From NCBI GenBank assembly GCA_964513655.1, contig CAZENQ010000013.1:1-49972 (forward strand): 49,972 nt of DNA. Reading direction: 5' to 3'. This document shows, in pieces, positions 1 through 9,420 of the stretch (its first letter is position 1; each line of letters starts with the position of its first letter). The translations under genes were made by a program, and so were the position numbers. Under the pieces are notes generated by a model. The model searched no databases and had not been told where the DNA came from. It was given only the letters and a program-made list of their open reading frames with translations. This stretch comes from G020350405 sp964513655. GTDB taxonomy: Bacteria > Planctomycetota > Phycisphaerae > Sedimentisphaerales > Anaerobacaceae.

Positions 1-1098
1 AAGGCGGCCCGTATTGACGGCGGAATCGAGCTGACAGGGGGTGCATTCGATATCAACCCGCGGAAGTCAAAGCAGATGGGAAGAGAGCTCTGCCTCAATC
101 CCAGGCGGGTATACCGCACTTACGAGGAGATGATTGAGCGTGAACTCAAGCTGCCAGAGGGCGAGAGGGTTGATTTCGTTTCGATTACCACGCCGAACAA
201 CTGGCATTTTCCCATTGCGAAGGAACTTCTGAATGCAGGCTTCCATGTGATGTGCGAGAAGCCGATGACGTTCAATGTCAAAGAAGCCAAGGCGCTGAAA
301 AAAATTGTCAAAAAGTCCCGGAAGGTATTCGGTTTGATGCACAATTACACGGGTTACCCGATGGTCAAGCTGGCTCGGGATATTGTTCGTGAGGGCGACT
401 TAGGCAAGGTCCGCAAGATTGTGGTGCAGTATCCACAGGGGTGGCTGTCGATGGCATTAGAAAGAACCGGCCAGCAGCAGGCTGCGTGGCGGACCGACCC
501 GAAGCAGAGCGGGGGTTCGGGATGTATGGGTGACATCGGCACGCACGCCGAGAACCTGTCGGAGTATATCACGGGTTTGAAGATTACCCATATATGTGCG
601 GACCTTACGACGTTTGTTAAGGGCAGGCGCCTTGAGGATGACGGTAACTGTCTGCTGCGGTTCAATAACGGCGCGAGGGGTGTTCTCCACGCCAGCCAGA
701 TTTCCATCGGTGAGGAGAACGGATTGGCCATCTGGGTTTACGGCGAAGAGAAAGGTCTTGAATGGCACCAGGAGCAACCGAATTATCTTTATGTCAAGGA
801 GCCGGACGGGCCGGTGCAGGTATGGCGGCGGGGGAACAACTATGTGGCTGCCAGGAGCCCAGCCGCAGCCCGCGCAACGAGGCTGCCGTTCGGGCACCCT
901 GAAGCCTTTTTCGAGGCATTTGCCAATGTCTACTGCAACTTCGCAGAGACAGTGCGCGCGAAGATGAGCAGGACAAAGCCTGACAAGCTGGCACTGGATT
1001 TCCCGGATGTTGACGATGGCGTCAGAGGAATGCTGTTTATAGATACAGTCCTGGGCAGCACAAAGAGCAAGCAGAAATGGACGAAGATGAAAAAGTAA
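1..1098 (+). CDS. Gfo/Idh/MocA family oxidoreductase (5' partial)
   Basis: NAD(P)-dependent sugar or cyclitol oxidoreductase, N-terminus cut by the left edge. The frame is open from base 1, before the first ATG at 76, and the residues encoded there (RIDGGIELTGGAFDINP) belong to the family, so the gene starts upstream. 365 residues are visible. The family CEKP motif with the catalytic-type lysine lies at visible residues 85-88, and a DIGTH segment follows at about 178-182; the residue where relatives often have Asp is Asn here (HAEN). The Rossmann glycine motif is outside the window, so a Tat leader cannot be judged. It ends in a Lys-rich tail and is followed 76 bases later by a sugar-isomerase-type TIM barrel, a common pairing. 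Substrate unknown. Confidence 0.9.
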   Translation, partial: KAARIDGGIELTGGAFDINPRKSKQMGRELCLNPRRVYRTYEEMIERELKLPEGERVDFVSITTPNNWHFPIAKELLNAGFHVMCEKPMTFNVKEAKALKKIVKKSRKVFGLMHNYTGYPMVKLARDIVREGDLGKVRKIVVQYPQGWLSMALERTGQQQAAWRTDPKQSGGSGCMGDIGTHAENLSEYITGLKITHICADLTTFVKGRRLEDDGNCLLRFNNGARGVLHASQISIGEENGLAIWVYGEEKGLEWHQEQPNYLYVKEPDGPVQVWRRGNNYVAARSPAAARATRLPFGHPEAFFEAFANVYCNFAETVRAKMSRTKPDKLALDFPDVDDGVRGMLFIDTVLGSTKSKQKWTKMKK

Positions 1099-1174
1099 AA
1101 AGGCGAAAAGAAAGCCACAACTTAAACTTGGTGCAGAGAATTAAGTTAAATCCTTATTCGTTAGGAGTGTGAAA

Positions 1175-2173
1175 ATGGCAAGACCAGTAACACTTTTTAC
1201 GGGACAGTGGGCGGATTTGCCACTGGCAGAACTGGCCAAGAAGGCAGCAAGCTGGGGATACGATGGTTTGGAATTAGCATGCTGGGGCGACCACTTCGAG
1301 GTGGATAAGGCACTGGCGGATGAGGGTTATTGCAAGGCCAAACACGAACTGCTGGCCAAACACGGGCTTAAGGTGTTCGCGATATCGAACCATCTTGTAG
1401 GTCAGGGGATTTGTGACAACATCGACGATCGACATAAGGCGATTTTGCCGGAAGATGTATGGGGCGACGGCAAGCCGGAGGGTGTTCGCAAGCGGGCGGC
1501 CGGGAATATGGTTGATGCTGCCAAAGCCGCCAAAAAACTCGGCGTAGATGTGGTCAATGGTTTTAGCGGCAGTTCGATATGGCATTTGCTTTATTCGTTT
1601 CCGCCGACGGCGCCGGGCGCAATTGAGGCGGGCTATGATGACTTTGCCAATCGCTGGACCCCTATCCTTGATGCCTTTAAGGCCGAGGGTGTCAAGTTTG
1701 CACTGGAGGTGCACCCGACGGAAATAGCATTTGACATCGCCAGCGCTCAGCGGGCAGTTGAAGCGGTGAAGGGGCACGAGGCATTTGGTTTTAACTATGA
1801 CCCGAGCCATTTTGGTTACCAGGGTGTGGACTATATCAAGTTCATCCGCACCTTTGCGGACCGCATTTTCCATACGCATATGAAAGACGCGTGGTGGGGT
1901 CACGGTGACGGGACGGTTGGTGTCTTCGGCGGGCATACGGAGTTTGCCGACCCGCGTCGTTACTGGGATTTTCGCTCGATAGGCCACGGTGATATAAACT
2001 TTGAGGAAATCATTGTCGCGCTTAATGATATAGGTTATCAAGGGCCGCTTTCGATTGAGTGGGAAGACAGCCGGATGGACCGCGAGCACGGAGCCAAAGA
2101 AGCCTGTGAGTACATAAAAAAGGCTGATTTTAAGCCGTCGCAGGTTGCCTTCGATGCGGCATTCGATAAGTAA
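1175..2173 (+). CDS. Sugar phosphate isomerase/epimerase-type TIM barrel protein
   Basis: A 332-residue xylose-isomerase-like (AP endonuclease family 2) TIM barrel, probably cytoplasmic because no signal peptide is seen. The expected metal-ligand pattern is visible in order: Glu in FALEVHPTE, Asp/His in NYDPSHFGYQG, His in FHTHMKDA and Glu in LSIEWEDS. Such proteins isomerise, epimerise or cleave keto sugars and often sit beside Gfo/Idh/MocA dehydrogenases, as on both sides here. A GTG at 1169 is in frame, but ATG 1175 is preferred because TTAGGAG at 1161-1167 lies 7 bases before it. The exact reaction cannot be deduced; action on a 3-keto sugar is an inference from the cluster. Confidence 0.88.
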   Translation: MARPVTLFTGQWADLPLAELAKKAASWGYDGLELACWGDHFEVDKALADEGYCKAKHELLAKHGLKVFAISNHLVGQGICDNIDDRHKAILPEDVWGDGKPEGVRKRAAGNMVDAAKAAKKLGVDVVNGFSGSSIWHLLYSFPPTAPGAIEAGYDDFANRWTPILDAFKAEGVKFALEVHPTEIAFDIASAQRAVEAVKGHEAFGFNYDPSHFGYQGVDYIKFIRTFADRIFHTHMKDAWWGHGDGTVGVFGGHTEFADPRRYWDFRSIGHGDINFEEIIVALNDIGYQGPLSIEWEDSRMDREHGAKEACEYIKKADFKPSQVAFDAAFDK

Positions 2174-2210
2174 TTGGCTGAAGGCATTGAGATTTTGAGG
2201 AGGTTTACGA

Positions 2211-3548
2211 ATGCTAAAAAGGAAAGACATTAGTCGGCGTCAGTTTCTCAGAAGGGCAGCAGGTGCGGCTGCGGGGGTAGTAGGCTTTCCTTATATCGTA
2301 TCCTCGTCAGCTCTGGGCAAGGCAGGCAACATCTCGCCGAGCAACCGCATATCAATAGGCTGTATCGGAATGGGGATTCAGGGTACCGGCAATATGCGGG
2401 CATTTCTGCAGGAAAAGGATGTGCAGGTGGTTGCTATCTGCGATGTCCGTGAGAGCCTGCGCCAGAAGGCCAAGAATATTGTAGATGAACATTACGGCAA
2501 CAAAGACTGTGCTGTTTACAATGATTTTCGTGAGCTTATGGCGAGAGACGAGATTGACGCAGTTTCGATTGCCCCGCCGGACCACTGGCATGTTTTGATG
2601 GGTCTGGAGGCGGCGAGAAACGGCAAGGACATGTACTACGAGAAACCTGTTGGGCTTGGTGTTACACATGCCAAGGCCCTGCGTGATTCAGTCAATAAGT
2701 ATAGGGTAGTATTTCAGTTTGGTACTCAGCAGCGTTCGAGCAGCAATTTTCGTTTCGGGTGTGAACTAGTCCGCAACGGGAGGGTCGGTAAGCTGCATAC
2801 AATCCGTGTGGGTGTGCCGCCGGGGATAACGTACCCGAGTCAGCCGGTGGAGCCGGTGCCGGAGGGATTTGATTACGATATGTGGCTTGGTCCGGCGCCG
2901 TGGGCTCCTTACAGCTATCAGCGGTGCCGGCCGTTTGACCCGGAAGAGGAAGTCAACTGGGGTTACGGCATCTGGTATCATATTTACGACTATTGCCTTG
3001 GCATGCCGGCCAATTGGGGCATCCACCATCTGGATATTGCGCAGTGGGGTAATGGAACCGAGCTGACGGGGCCGGTGGAGATAGAAGGCAGCGGTGTATT
3101 CCCACAAGAAGGGATGACAAACTGCCTGCTGACGTGGGACGTGCGAATGGAGTACGCAAATGGTGTAACGATGCACTTTGCTGATAATGCAAAGATCGAG
3201 CAGGGTATCAAATTTGAGGGTACAGATGGGTGGGTTTTTGTGCGGCGAGGTAATTACATCGAGGCCAATCCAAAATCCCTACTGAAATCTCGCATCGGAC
3301 CGAATGAAATTCATCTTACCAAAAGCAGTGGATCTCATCGCAATTTTCTGGATGCGGTCAAGACGAGAGGCAAAACGATAAGCCCGATTGAAGAGGCGAT
3401 CCGCTCGGATACGTTAACCCATCTGAATGATATAGTCACGAGGCTCGGGCGCAAGCTGCGCTGGGACCCGGAGAAGGAGGAGTTTGTCAACGACTCAGAG
3501 GCAAACCGGATGCTGAAACGCGCGATGCGAAGTCCGTGGCATTTGTAG
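2211..3548 (+). CDS. Tat-exported Gfo/Idh/MocA family oxidoreductase
   Basis: A 445-residue protein with a twin-arginine leader (SRRQFLRR at residues 9-16, then an Ala/Gly-rich hydrophobic stretch), so export as a folded cofactor-bound enzyme is expected. The Rossmann motif CIGMGIQGTG is near residues 50-59, the EKP motif occurs in YYEKPVGLG, and the HHLDIAQWG segment provides the His/Asp pair typical of the family. AGGAGG at 2198-2203 is 7 bases before the ATG. It is closely similar to the next gene, including a shared PYIVSSSALGKAG leader end, so the two look like a tandem duplication. Likely role: oxidation of a sugar or glycoside in the periplasm. The substrate and the route of NAD(P)H reoxidation are unknown. 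Confidence 0.92.
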   Translation: MLKRKDISRRQFLRRAAGAAAGVVGFPYIVSSSALGKAGNISPSNRISIGCIGMGIQGTGNMRAFLQEKDVQVVAICDVRESLRQKAKNIVDEHYGNKDCAVYNDFRELMARDEIDAVSIAPPDHWHVLMGLEAARNGKDMYYEKPVGLGVTHAKALRDSVNKYRVVFQFGTQQRSSSNFRFGCELVRNGRVGKLHTIRVGVPPGITYPSQPVEPVPEGFDYDMWLGPAPWAPYSYQRCRPFDPEEEVNWGYGIWYHIYDYCLGMPANWGIHHLDIAQWGNGTELTGPVEIEGSGVFPQEGMTNCLLTWDVRMEYANGVTMHFADNAKIEQGIKFEGTDGWVFVRRGNYIEANPKSLLKSRIGPNEIHLTKSSGSHRNFLDAVKTRGKTISPIEEAIRSDTLTHLNDIVTRLGRKLRWDPEKEEFVNDSEANRMLKRAMRSPWHL

Positions 3549-3574
3549 AAGTTTTTGTATGAGGTAATTAACCA

Positions 3575-4891
3575 ATGAGACGAGAGCCAGTTATTAATCG
3601 GCGGCAGTTCCTTAAGAAAGCAACCACTGCTGCCACGAGTGCGGTGATGTTTCCGTATATTGTTTCTTCTTCGGCTCTGGGCAAGGCCGGCAGCGTATTG
3701 CCGAGCAACCGTGTTACTATGGGCTGTATTGGCGTTGGCTGGCAAGGCGGCATCAATATGGAGACGTTCCTGTGGCATAAGGATTGTCGGATTATAGCAG
3801 TTTGCGACGTGGACAAAAATCATCTGCAAGAGGCAGTCAATATTGTAAACGGCCGCTACAAAAACAAGGACTGTGCAACGTACAGTGATTTTCGTGAGCT
3901 GCTGGCCCGTGATGATATCGATGCTGTCTCGATTGGTTTGCCGGACCATTGGCATGCAGTTCCGGCCGTTGCCGCGGCAAAGTCGGGCAAGGATATTTTC
4001 GGCGAAAAGCCTCTCTCGCATAATCTGAAAGAAGGCCGCGCTATTTGCGATGCGGTCAAGCATTACGGTCGTATATGGCAGACGGGCAGTTGGCAACGGT
4101 CGGAGGCTAACTTCCATCGGGCGTGCGAGTTGGTAATTAACGGCCGTATAGGCAAGGTACACACTGTTGAGGTTGGGCTTTATCCCGGGCACACCGACTT
4201 CGAAGGAACCGGGGGTCAGGAACAAATGGGTCCGGCCCCTACAGAACTGGATTACGATTTCTGGCTTGGGCCGGCGCCGGTCGAGCCTTACTGTCCGGCA
4301 CGCGTGCATAAGAACTGGCGATGGCATCTGGACTACGGCGGCGGCCAGCTGATGGACTGGGTCGGGCACCATGTTGATATTGCGCACTGGGGCCTTGGCT
4401 TCGACTACGACGGGCCTTATGAAATCAAGGGTCATGGCGAGTATCCCAAAGACGGTCTGTGGAACACGGCGACAAGATATCGTCTGACAGCCAGGTATCC
4501 CAAGGGGATTACGATGATTATCGCCGGCGGGCACGAAGAAATCCGCGGCGGAACAAAGTGGATTGGTGAAGATGGGTGGGTCTGGGTGGACCGCGGTGCA
4601 ATAGATGCCAAACCAAAAGCATTACTCAAGGAGAAGATTGGGCCGGATGAAATACGGCTTTTCCGCTCGCCGGGTCATTGGCGCAATTTCCTGGATTGTG
4701 TCAAGAGCCGCAAGACCACCCTGACACCGTGTGAGGTTGCGCACCGGTCGGCAACACCGGGACACCTTGGACAGATTGCTATGCTGCTGGGTCGCAAGAT
4801 ACGGTTTAATCCTGAGACTGAAGAGATAATTGGCGACGCGACTGCGACAAGGATGCTCGGCAGGCCGATGCGCAGTCCGTGGCATGTGTAA
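3575..4891 (+). CDS. Tat-exported Gfo/Idh/MocA family oxidoreductase (paralogue of the preceding gene)
   Basis: 438 residues, beginning with a twin-arginine leader (NRRQFLKK) that ends in the same PYIVSSSALGKAG segment as the upstream gene. The nucleotide-binding motif is CIGVGWQGG, the catalytic lysine motif is GEKPLSHN, and the VGHHVDIAHWG segment carries the expected His/Asp. It starts 26 bases after its paralogue, with GAGGT at 3561-3565 as ribosome-binding site, so the two are probably cotranscribed. Divergence between the copies is large enough to suggest different substrates or a heteromeric pair; this is inference. Family membership is certain and specificity unknown. Confidence 0.92.
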   Translation: MRREPVINRRQFLKKATTAATSAVMFPYIVSSSALGKAGSVLPSNRVTMGCIGVGWQGGINMETFLWHKDCRIIAVCDVDKNHLQEAVNIVNGRYKNKDCATYSDFRELLARDDIDAVSIGLPDHWHAVPAVAAAKSGKDIFGEKPLSHNLKEGRAICDAVKHYGRIWQTGSWQRSEANFHRACELVINGRIGKVHTVEVGLYPGHTDFEGTGGQEQMGPAPTELDYDFWLGPAPVEPYCPARVHKNWRWHLDYGGGQLMDWVGHHVDIAHWGLGFDYDGPYEIKGHGEYPKDGLWNTATRYRLTARYPKGITMIIAGGHEEIRGGTKWIGEDGWVWVDRGAIDAKPKALLKEKIGPDEIRLFRSPGHWRNFLDCVKSRKTTLTPCEVAHRSATPGHLGQIAMLLGRKIRFNPETEEIIGDATATRMLGRPMRSPWHV

Positions 4892-4931
4892 TAAAAAGCG
4901 AAAAGGTTTTTTTCATTGGAAGGGTAAAGTT

Positions 4932-7838
4932 ATGAACCGCTGGGCAAGAGTTTCAATCGTCTTATTGATTTTCGTTTTGTGTTTTGGTTTGGCGGGTAAG
5001 GTGTCATCAGCATCGAAGGAGGCGCCATCCATCAAGGCGCTGATTGTAACCGGACAAAGCAACCCGTGGCACACGTGGGAATTGAGCAGTCCAATTTTTA
5101 AGCAGATATTGGAGCAGACGGGACTGTTCAAAGTTGATACGGCCATAAGTCCGCCGGGTGATGAGGGGATAGAGGATTATTCACCTGAGTTTGGCGATTA
5201 CGACGTGGTTGTGCTTGACTATGATGGGTACAACAGGAAAGGCTGGTCGCAGGAGACTAAAGAGGCGTTTGTCAAATACGTCAGGTCGGGCGGCGGGGTT
5301 GTCGTTTATCACGGCGCGAACAACTCATTTCCCAAGTGGAAGCAATACAATGAGATAATCGGCGTAGGTGGATGGGGCGGCAGAGATGAGAAGTCCGGTC
5401 CTATGGTCCGGTGGCGGAACGGCAAGGCTGTGCTGGATTACTCGCCGGGTGATGCGGGTTCGCATGGGCCGGCGCATGCGTTTGAGATTGTAAGCCGGGC
5501 GAAGGACCATCCGGTTATGCGGGGCCTGCCTAAGAGGTGGATGCATGCGAAGGACGAGCTTTACGGTGAGCTTCGCGGCCCGGCCAAGAATCTGACCGTG
5601 CTGGCAACGGCGTATTCGGACCCTGCAAAAGATGGGACGGGCGAGCATGAGCCTATGCTGTTTACGGTTGACTACGGCAAGGGAAGGGTCTTTCATACGA
5701 CGCTCGGCCATGCGAGAGAGCTGCCACTGCCTGCGCTGGAATGCGTGGGCTTTATAGTGACATTTCAACGAGGCACCGAGTGGGCGGCTACGGGCAAGGT
5801 CACGCAGAAAGTTCCTGAAGATTTCCCGACGGCGGATGAGGTTCGAAGCTGGAGGAACTACAGGCCACCGAGGTCGGTGAAGGAACTTCTTGGGGAAATT
5901 TCCACATACGAATATGGGCAAAGCCGGGAAAATCTTACTGAGCTGAGTGATATTATTCGCAGATCGTATGAAAAGCCGCAGGAGCTAAGACAAATAGAGA
6001 AGAAGCTGGTTAAGTTTCTTGGGTCTGATGCGACCCTGGCGGGCAAGCAGTTTGTATGTAAGCAGTTGAGCATAATCGGGACTGAGCAGGCCGTGCCCAC
6101 TCTGGCCAAGATGTTGACGGACGAGAAGACTTCGGATATGGCCAGGTATGCGCTTGAGCGGATACCCGGTGGAGCCGTTGACAAGGCGCTGGTGAAGGCC
6201 CTGGGCAAAACAAAGGGCAAGGTGAAGGTTGGCATAATCAACTCTCTTGGCGAAAGGGGCGCGAAGCAAGCAACAGATTCATTGAGCAAGCTGCTGAAGG
6301 ATAAGGATGAGGAGGTAGTACGCGCGGCTGCTGCGGCGCTGGGTAAGATTGGGGGCGAGCCAGCGGCCGGAGCACTCGGGAAAGCCCTGAAGCAGGCTTC
6401 GGGTGATTTGCGCATAGTCGTAGCGGATGCGTATTTAGCGTGTGCCGATAAGTTAGCGGCCGGCGGTGATAAAGATGCGGCAATGGCGATTTATAAGAAA
6501 TTGTACAAGTCAGATGAACCGGTGCGGATTCGTTCCGGCGCGCTGGCGGGTATGGTTGCTGCGGCGCCGGATGATGCAAGCAAGGTTGTAATAGACGCCA
6601 TTTCAGGTGGTGAGCGTGAAATTCAGTCTGTGGCTATCGGGCTTGTGAGGGAAGTTCCGGGGACGAAAATAATAAAGGCCAGCGCAGCCAAATTGCCAAA
6701 ACTTGCAGTAGAGCAGCAGGTTCAGCTGCTGTCGGCGCTGGCCGACCGGGGTGACCGTGCCGCTTTGGGGGCGGTTGTGAAGGCTACTGAAAGCAAAGAA
6801 GAATCGGTGCGGATTGCAGCTTTGAATGCGCTGGGGAAACTGGGTGAGGCGTCAACGGTTGATTTACTGGCGCGTGTTGCAACTTCCAAGAAGGGCGCGG
6901 AACGACAAGCGGCCCGGGACAGCCTCTATCGACTTCGCGACCCGGCGACAGATGAGAGGATTCTGGATGGTATCGACAAGGCCGGGGCCAAGGTCAAAGT
7001 TGAACTGGTTCGCAGTGTCGGTCAGCGGCAAATTGTTGGTGGTGTGGATAAGCTGCTAAAGACCGCACGCGACACAGATGGCAATGTGAGGAAGGAATCG
7101 GTTAAGGCTTTAAGAGAGGTCGCCGGGCCGGAGTACGTCCCGGCTTTATTAGAGTTGTTGAAAGATGCCGAGAACGACACTGAATTAAAAGCGATTGAAA
7201 AAACTATTGTCTCTGCTTCGGGTAAATCAGCGGTCAGGGACGCAGGCGCTGTTATGACTGCGATCGATTCTGCTGAAGACATTCAGGTTCGATGCTCACT
7301 GCTGAGGGTCCTCGGGGGAATTGGTGACGAAGATAGTCTTGAGATATTGCGGGAGGCCCTGGAGGACGAAGATATGGAAGTGCGGACAGCAGCCGTTCGG
7401 GCGTTGAGCGACTGGCCTGATGGTGAACTGGCGGAGGAACTTTTGGAAATGGCAGAAGAAAGTGAAGACGAGAAACTTAGGACTCTGGCACTTCGAGGGT
7501 GCATACGTCTGATTGGACTTGAAAGCGAGCGTCCGGCGGAAGAGACGCTTGAATTGTACAAGCAGGCGATGGAGTTAGCGCCAAGTGTTAGTGAAAAGAA
7601 GCTGGTATTGTCGGGGGTGGCCGATGTCGAGGCCTTTGGCGCGCTTTATCTGGCGTATGAGCACCTCGACGATGAAGAGCTGCGGGAGGAAGCGGCGGCG
7701 GCTATGGTTGAGATTGCGATGGAAACGGCTGAGACGCATCCTCAGCAAACACGCATACTGCTGCGGGAGGTTATTCGGCTTTCAGAGAATGAGTCAGTGC
7801 GTGAGTGGGCGCAGGAGATAATGAAAGAGATGGAGTGA
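4932..7838 (+). CDS. Secreted ThuA domain-HEAT repeat protein
   Basis: A 968-residue protein. An Sec-type signal peptide (MNRWARVSIVLLIFVLCFGL, then GKVSSA) precedes a ThuA-like domain at about residues 33-280. ThuA marks include KALIVTGQSN at its start, the VVVYHGANN segment, and a late GKGRVFHTTLGH. ThuA domains are class I glutamine-amidotransferase-like and are linked to 3-keto-glycoside processing. The rest, from about residue 320 to 960, is a long run of HEAT/PBS-lyase-type helical repeats (for example EVVRAAAAALGKIGG and SVRIAALNALGKLGE), a probable protein-binding scaffold. The frame is open upstream to 4830, but ATG 4932 is chosen because it gives a clean signal peptide and has GGAAGGG at 4917-4923. 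Catalytic activity not shown. Confidence 0.88.
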   Translation: MNRWARVSIVLLIFVLCFGLAGKVSSASKEAPSIKALIVTGQSNPWHTWELSSPIFKQILEQTGLFKVDTAISPPGDEGIEDYSPEFGDYDVVVLDYDGYNRKGWSQETKEAFVKYVRSGGGVVVYHGANNSFPKWKQYNEIIGVGGWGGRDEKSGPMVRWRNGKAVLDYSPGDAGSHGPAHAFEIVSRAKDHPVMRGLPKRWMHAKDELYGELRGPAKNLTVLATAYSDPAKDGTGEHEPMLFTVDYGKGRVFHTTLGHARELPLPALECVGFIVTFQRGTEWAATGKVTQKVPEDFPTADEVRSWRNYRPPRSVKELLGEISTYEYGQSRENLTELSDIIRRSYEKPQELRQIEKKLVKFLGSDATLAGKQFVCKQLSIIGTEQAVPTLAKMLTDEKTSDMARYALERIPGGAVDKALVKALGKTKGKVKVGIINSLGERGAKQATDSLSKLLKDKDEEVVRAAAAALGKIGGEPAAGALGKALKQASGDLRIVVADAYLACADKLAAGGDKDAAMAIYKKLYKSDEPVRIRSGALAGMVAAAPDDASKVVIDAISGGEREIQSVAIGLVREVPGTKIIKASAAKLPKLAVEQQVQLLSALADRGDRAALGAVVKATESKEESVRIAALNALGKLGEASTVDLLARVATSKKGAERQAARDSLYRLRDPATDERILDGIDKAGAKVKVELVRSVGQRQIVGGVDKLLKTARDTDGNVRKESVKALREVAGPEYVPALLELLKDAENDTELKAIEKTIVSASGKSAVRDAGAVMTAIDSAEDIQVRCSLLRVLGGIGDEDSLEILREALEDEDMEVRTAAVRALSDWPDGELAEELLEMAEESEDEKLRTLALRGCIRLIGLESERPAEETLELYKQAMELAPSVSEKKLVLSGVADVEAFGALYLAYEHLDDEELREEAAAAMVEIAMETAETHPQQTRILLREVIRLSENESVREWAQEIMKEME

Positions 7839-7970
7839 TTTTACAGATTTAGGAATGAAAATTCGTGTCAAAGACAAAAGGCTGGAGTGGTCTGGTCGCT
7901 GTAGGGCTCGTCATTCTTAGGTGTATTGAGTTAGAGTAAAAGTAATTATTTTGCATTAAGGGATACTGTG

Positions 7971-9380
7971 ATGAAAGAAAGAAATAAAGTTAGAGAAATC
8001 TCCCGGCGGGAATTTATGGGTGGCGCGGCTGCGGCAGCTATGGCGTTTACTATTGTTCCCCGGCATGTTTTGGGAGGCGCCGGTGATACGCCGCCGAGCG
8101 AAAAACTTAACGTAGCCGGTGTAGGCGTTGGTGGTATGGGGGCCAGTAACATTGATGCTATAGCAGGTTACAGCAAAGAAAACGATGTTGTAACTATGTC
8201 CGGGGAAAATATTGTGGCATTGTGCGATGTGGATGAGAAATATGCCGGACCGGTCTTCGATCGCTATCCCAAAGCCAAGAAATACAGGGATTTCCGCAGG
8301 ATGCTGGAAAAGCAGAAGGACATTGACGCGGTGGTGATAGCGACACCGGACCACACGCACGCAGTAGTAGCCATGGCGGCGATGCAGATGGGAAAGCACG
8401 TGTACGTGCAGAAACCGCTGACGCATTCCGTATATGAGGCGCGCGCGCTGACGGAGGCGGCCCACAAATACAAGGTTGCTACGCAGATGGGAAACCAGGG
8501 TCATTCCGGCGAGGGAGCCCGGCTGATATGTGAATGGATATGGGACGGCGCAATAGGTCCGGTTCGTGAGGTTCATTGCTGGACCAACAGGCCCGTCTGG
8601 CCCCAGGGCATAGGCAGGCCCAAAGATATGCCGCCGGTGCCCTCGACGCTGGACTGGGACTTGTGGCTCGGCCCGGCGCCATTTAGGCCATACCATTCTA
8701 CTTATTTGCCGTTCAATTGGCGAGCGTGGCTGGATTTTGGGACGGGAGCGTTAGGTGATATGGCATGTCACATAATGGACCCCTCTTTCTGGGCTCTTAA
8801 ACTGCGCTATCCGGTCAGCGTGGAGGCGAGCCATTCCTATGATGTGCGTGAGATGTGGAAGAGATGGGAGAACAAGGAGACCTACCCGAGGGCCTCGGTA
8901 GTGCGTTACAAATTCCCTGCTCGCGGTGACATGCCGGCGGTTAAGCTGACGTGGTATGACGGGGGGATGCTGCCTCCTCGGCCGGAAGAACTGGAGCAGG
9001 GGCGGGAATTGCCCGAAAGCGGAACGATATTCGTGGGCGACAAAGGCAAAATCATGTGCGAAACCTATGGCGAAAGTCCAAGACTGATACCTGAGGCGAA
9101 GATGAAAGAATACAAGCGTCCGCCAAAAACTCTTCCGAGGATACACGGGGGTGCTGATGGTCACGAGCAAAACTGGGTTGATGCCTGCAAGGGCGGCAAG
9201 CCGGCGAGCTCGAACTTCGACCATTCGGGACCTCTGACCGAATCGGTTGTGATGGGCAATCTTGCCATGCTTAATCCGGGCAAGATGTTGGAATGGGACG
9301 GAGAAAACATGAGGGTCACCAACCTGCCTGAGGCGAATGAGCACGTGCACCGTGAATATCGTGAAGGATGGACTTTGTAG
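7971..9380 (+). CDS. Tat-exported Gfo/Idh/MocA family oxidoreductase with QKP motif
   Basis: 469 residues with a Tat leader (SRREFMGG followed by an Ala-rich hydrophobic stretch). The Rossmann motif is GVGVGGMG. The usual EKP motif reads YVQKPLTHS, so the Glu is replaced by Gln while the lysine stays. DMACHIMDPSFW supplies the His/Asp segment. A GTG at 7968 is in frame, but ATG 7971 is more likely given AAGGGA at 7958-7963. The 129 bases after the ThuA-HEAT gene hold no clear terminator, so cotranscription is possible. It probably oxidises a sugar outside the cytoplasm; substrate unknown. Confidence 0.9.
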   Translation: MKERNKVREISRREFMGGAAAAAMAFTIVPRHVLGGAGDTPPSEKLNVAGVGVGGMGASNIDAIAGYSKENDVVTMSGENIVALCDVDEKYAGPVFDRYPKAKKYRDFRRMLEKQKDIDAVVIATPDHTHAVVAMAAMQMGKHVYVQKPLTHSVYEARALTEAAHKYKVATQMGNQGHSGEGARLICEWIWDGAIGPVREVHCWTNRPVWPQGIGRPKDMPPVPSTLDWDLWLGPAPFRPYHSTYLPFNWRAWLDFGTGALGDMACHIMDPSFWALKLRYPVSVEASHSYDVREMWKRWENKETYPRASVVRYKFPARGDMPAVKLTWYDGGMLPPRPEELEQGRELPESGTIFVGDKGKIMCETYGESPRLIPEAKMKEYKRPPKTLPRIHGGADGHEQNWVDACKGGKPASSNFDHSGPLTESVVMGNLAMLNPGKMLEWDGENMRVTNLPEANEHVHREYREGWTL

Positions 9381-9420
9381 TAGTGATTAAAATTGATTAA
9401 ATATAATCAGGAGATGTAAG

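Noticed and set aside
1274..2230. A 318-codon open frame on the minus strand
   Set aside because: It lies entirely opposite the well-supported TIM-barrel gene, has an unnatural composition and no recognisable motif, so it is a codon-bias shadow.
3335..4534. A 399-codon open frame on the minus strand
   Set aside because: Antisense to two Gfo/Idh/MocA genes whose motifs are intact; no ribosome-binding site or family pattern.
4830..4931. N-terminal extension of the ThuA-HEAT frame into the preceding gene
   Set aside because: It would overlap the preceding gene by 62 bases and bury the signal peptide that begins at ATG 4932.
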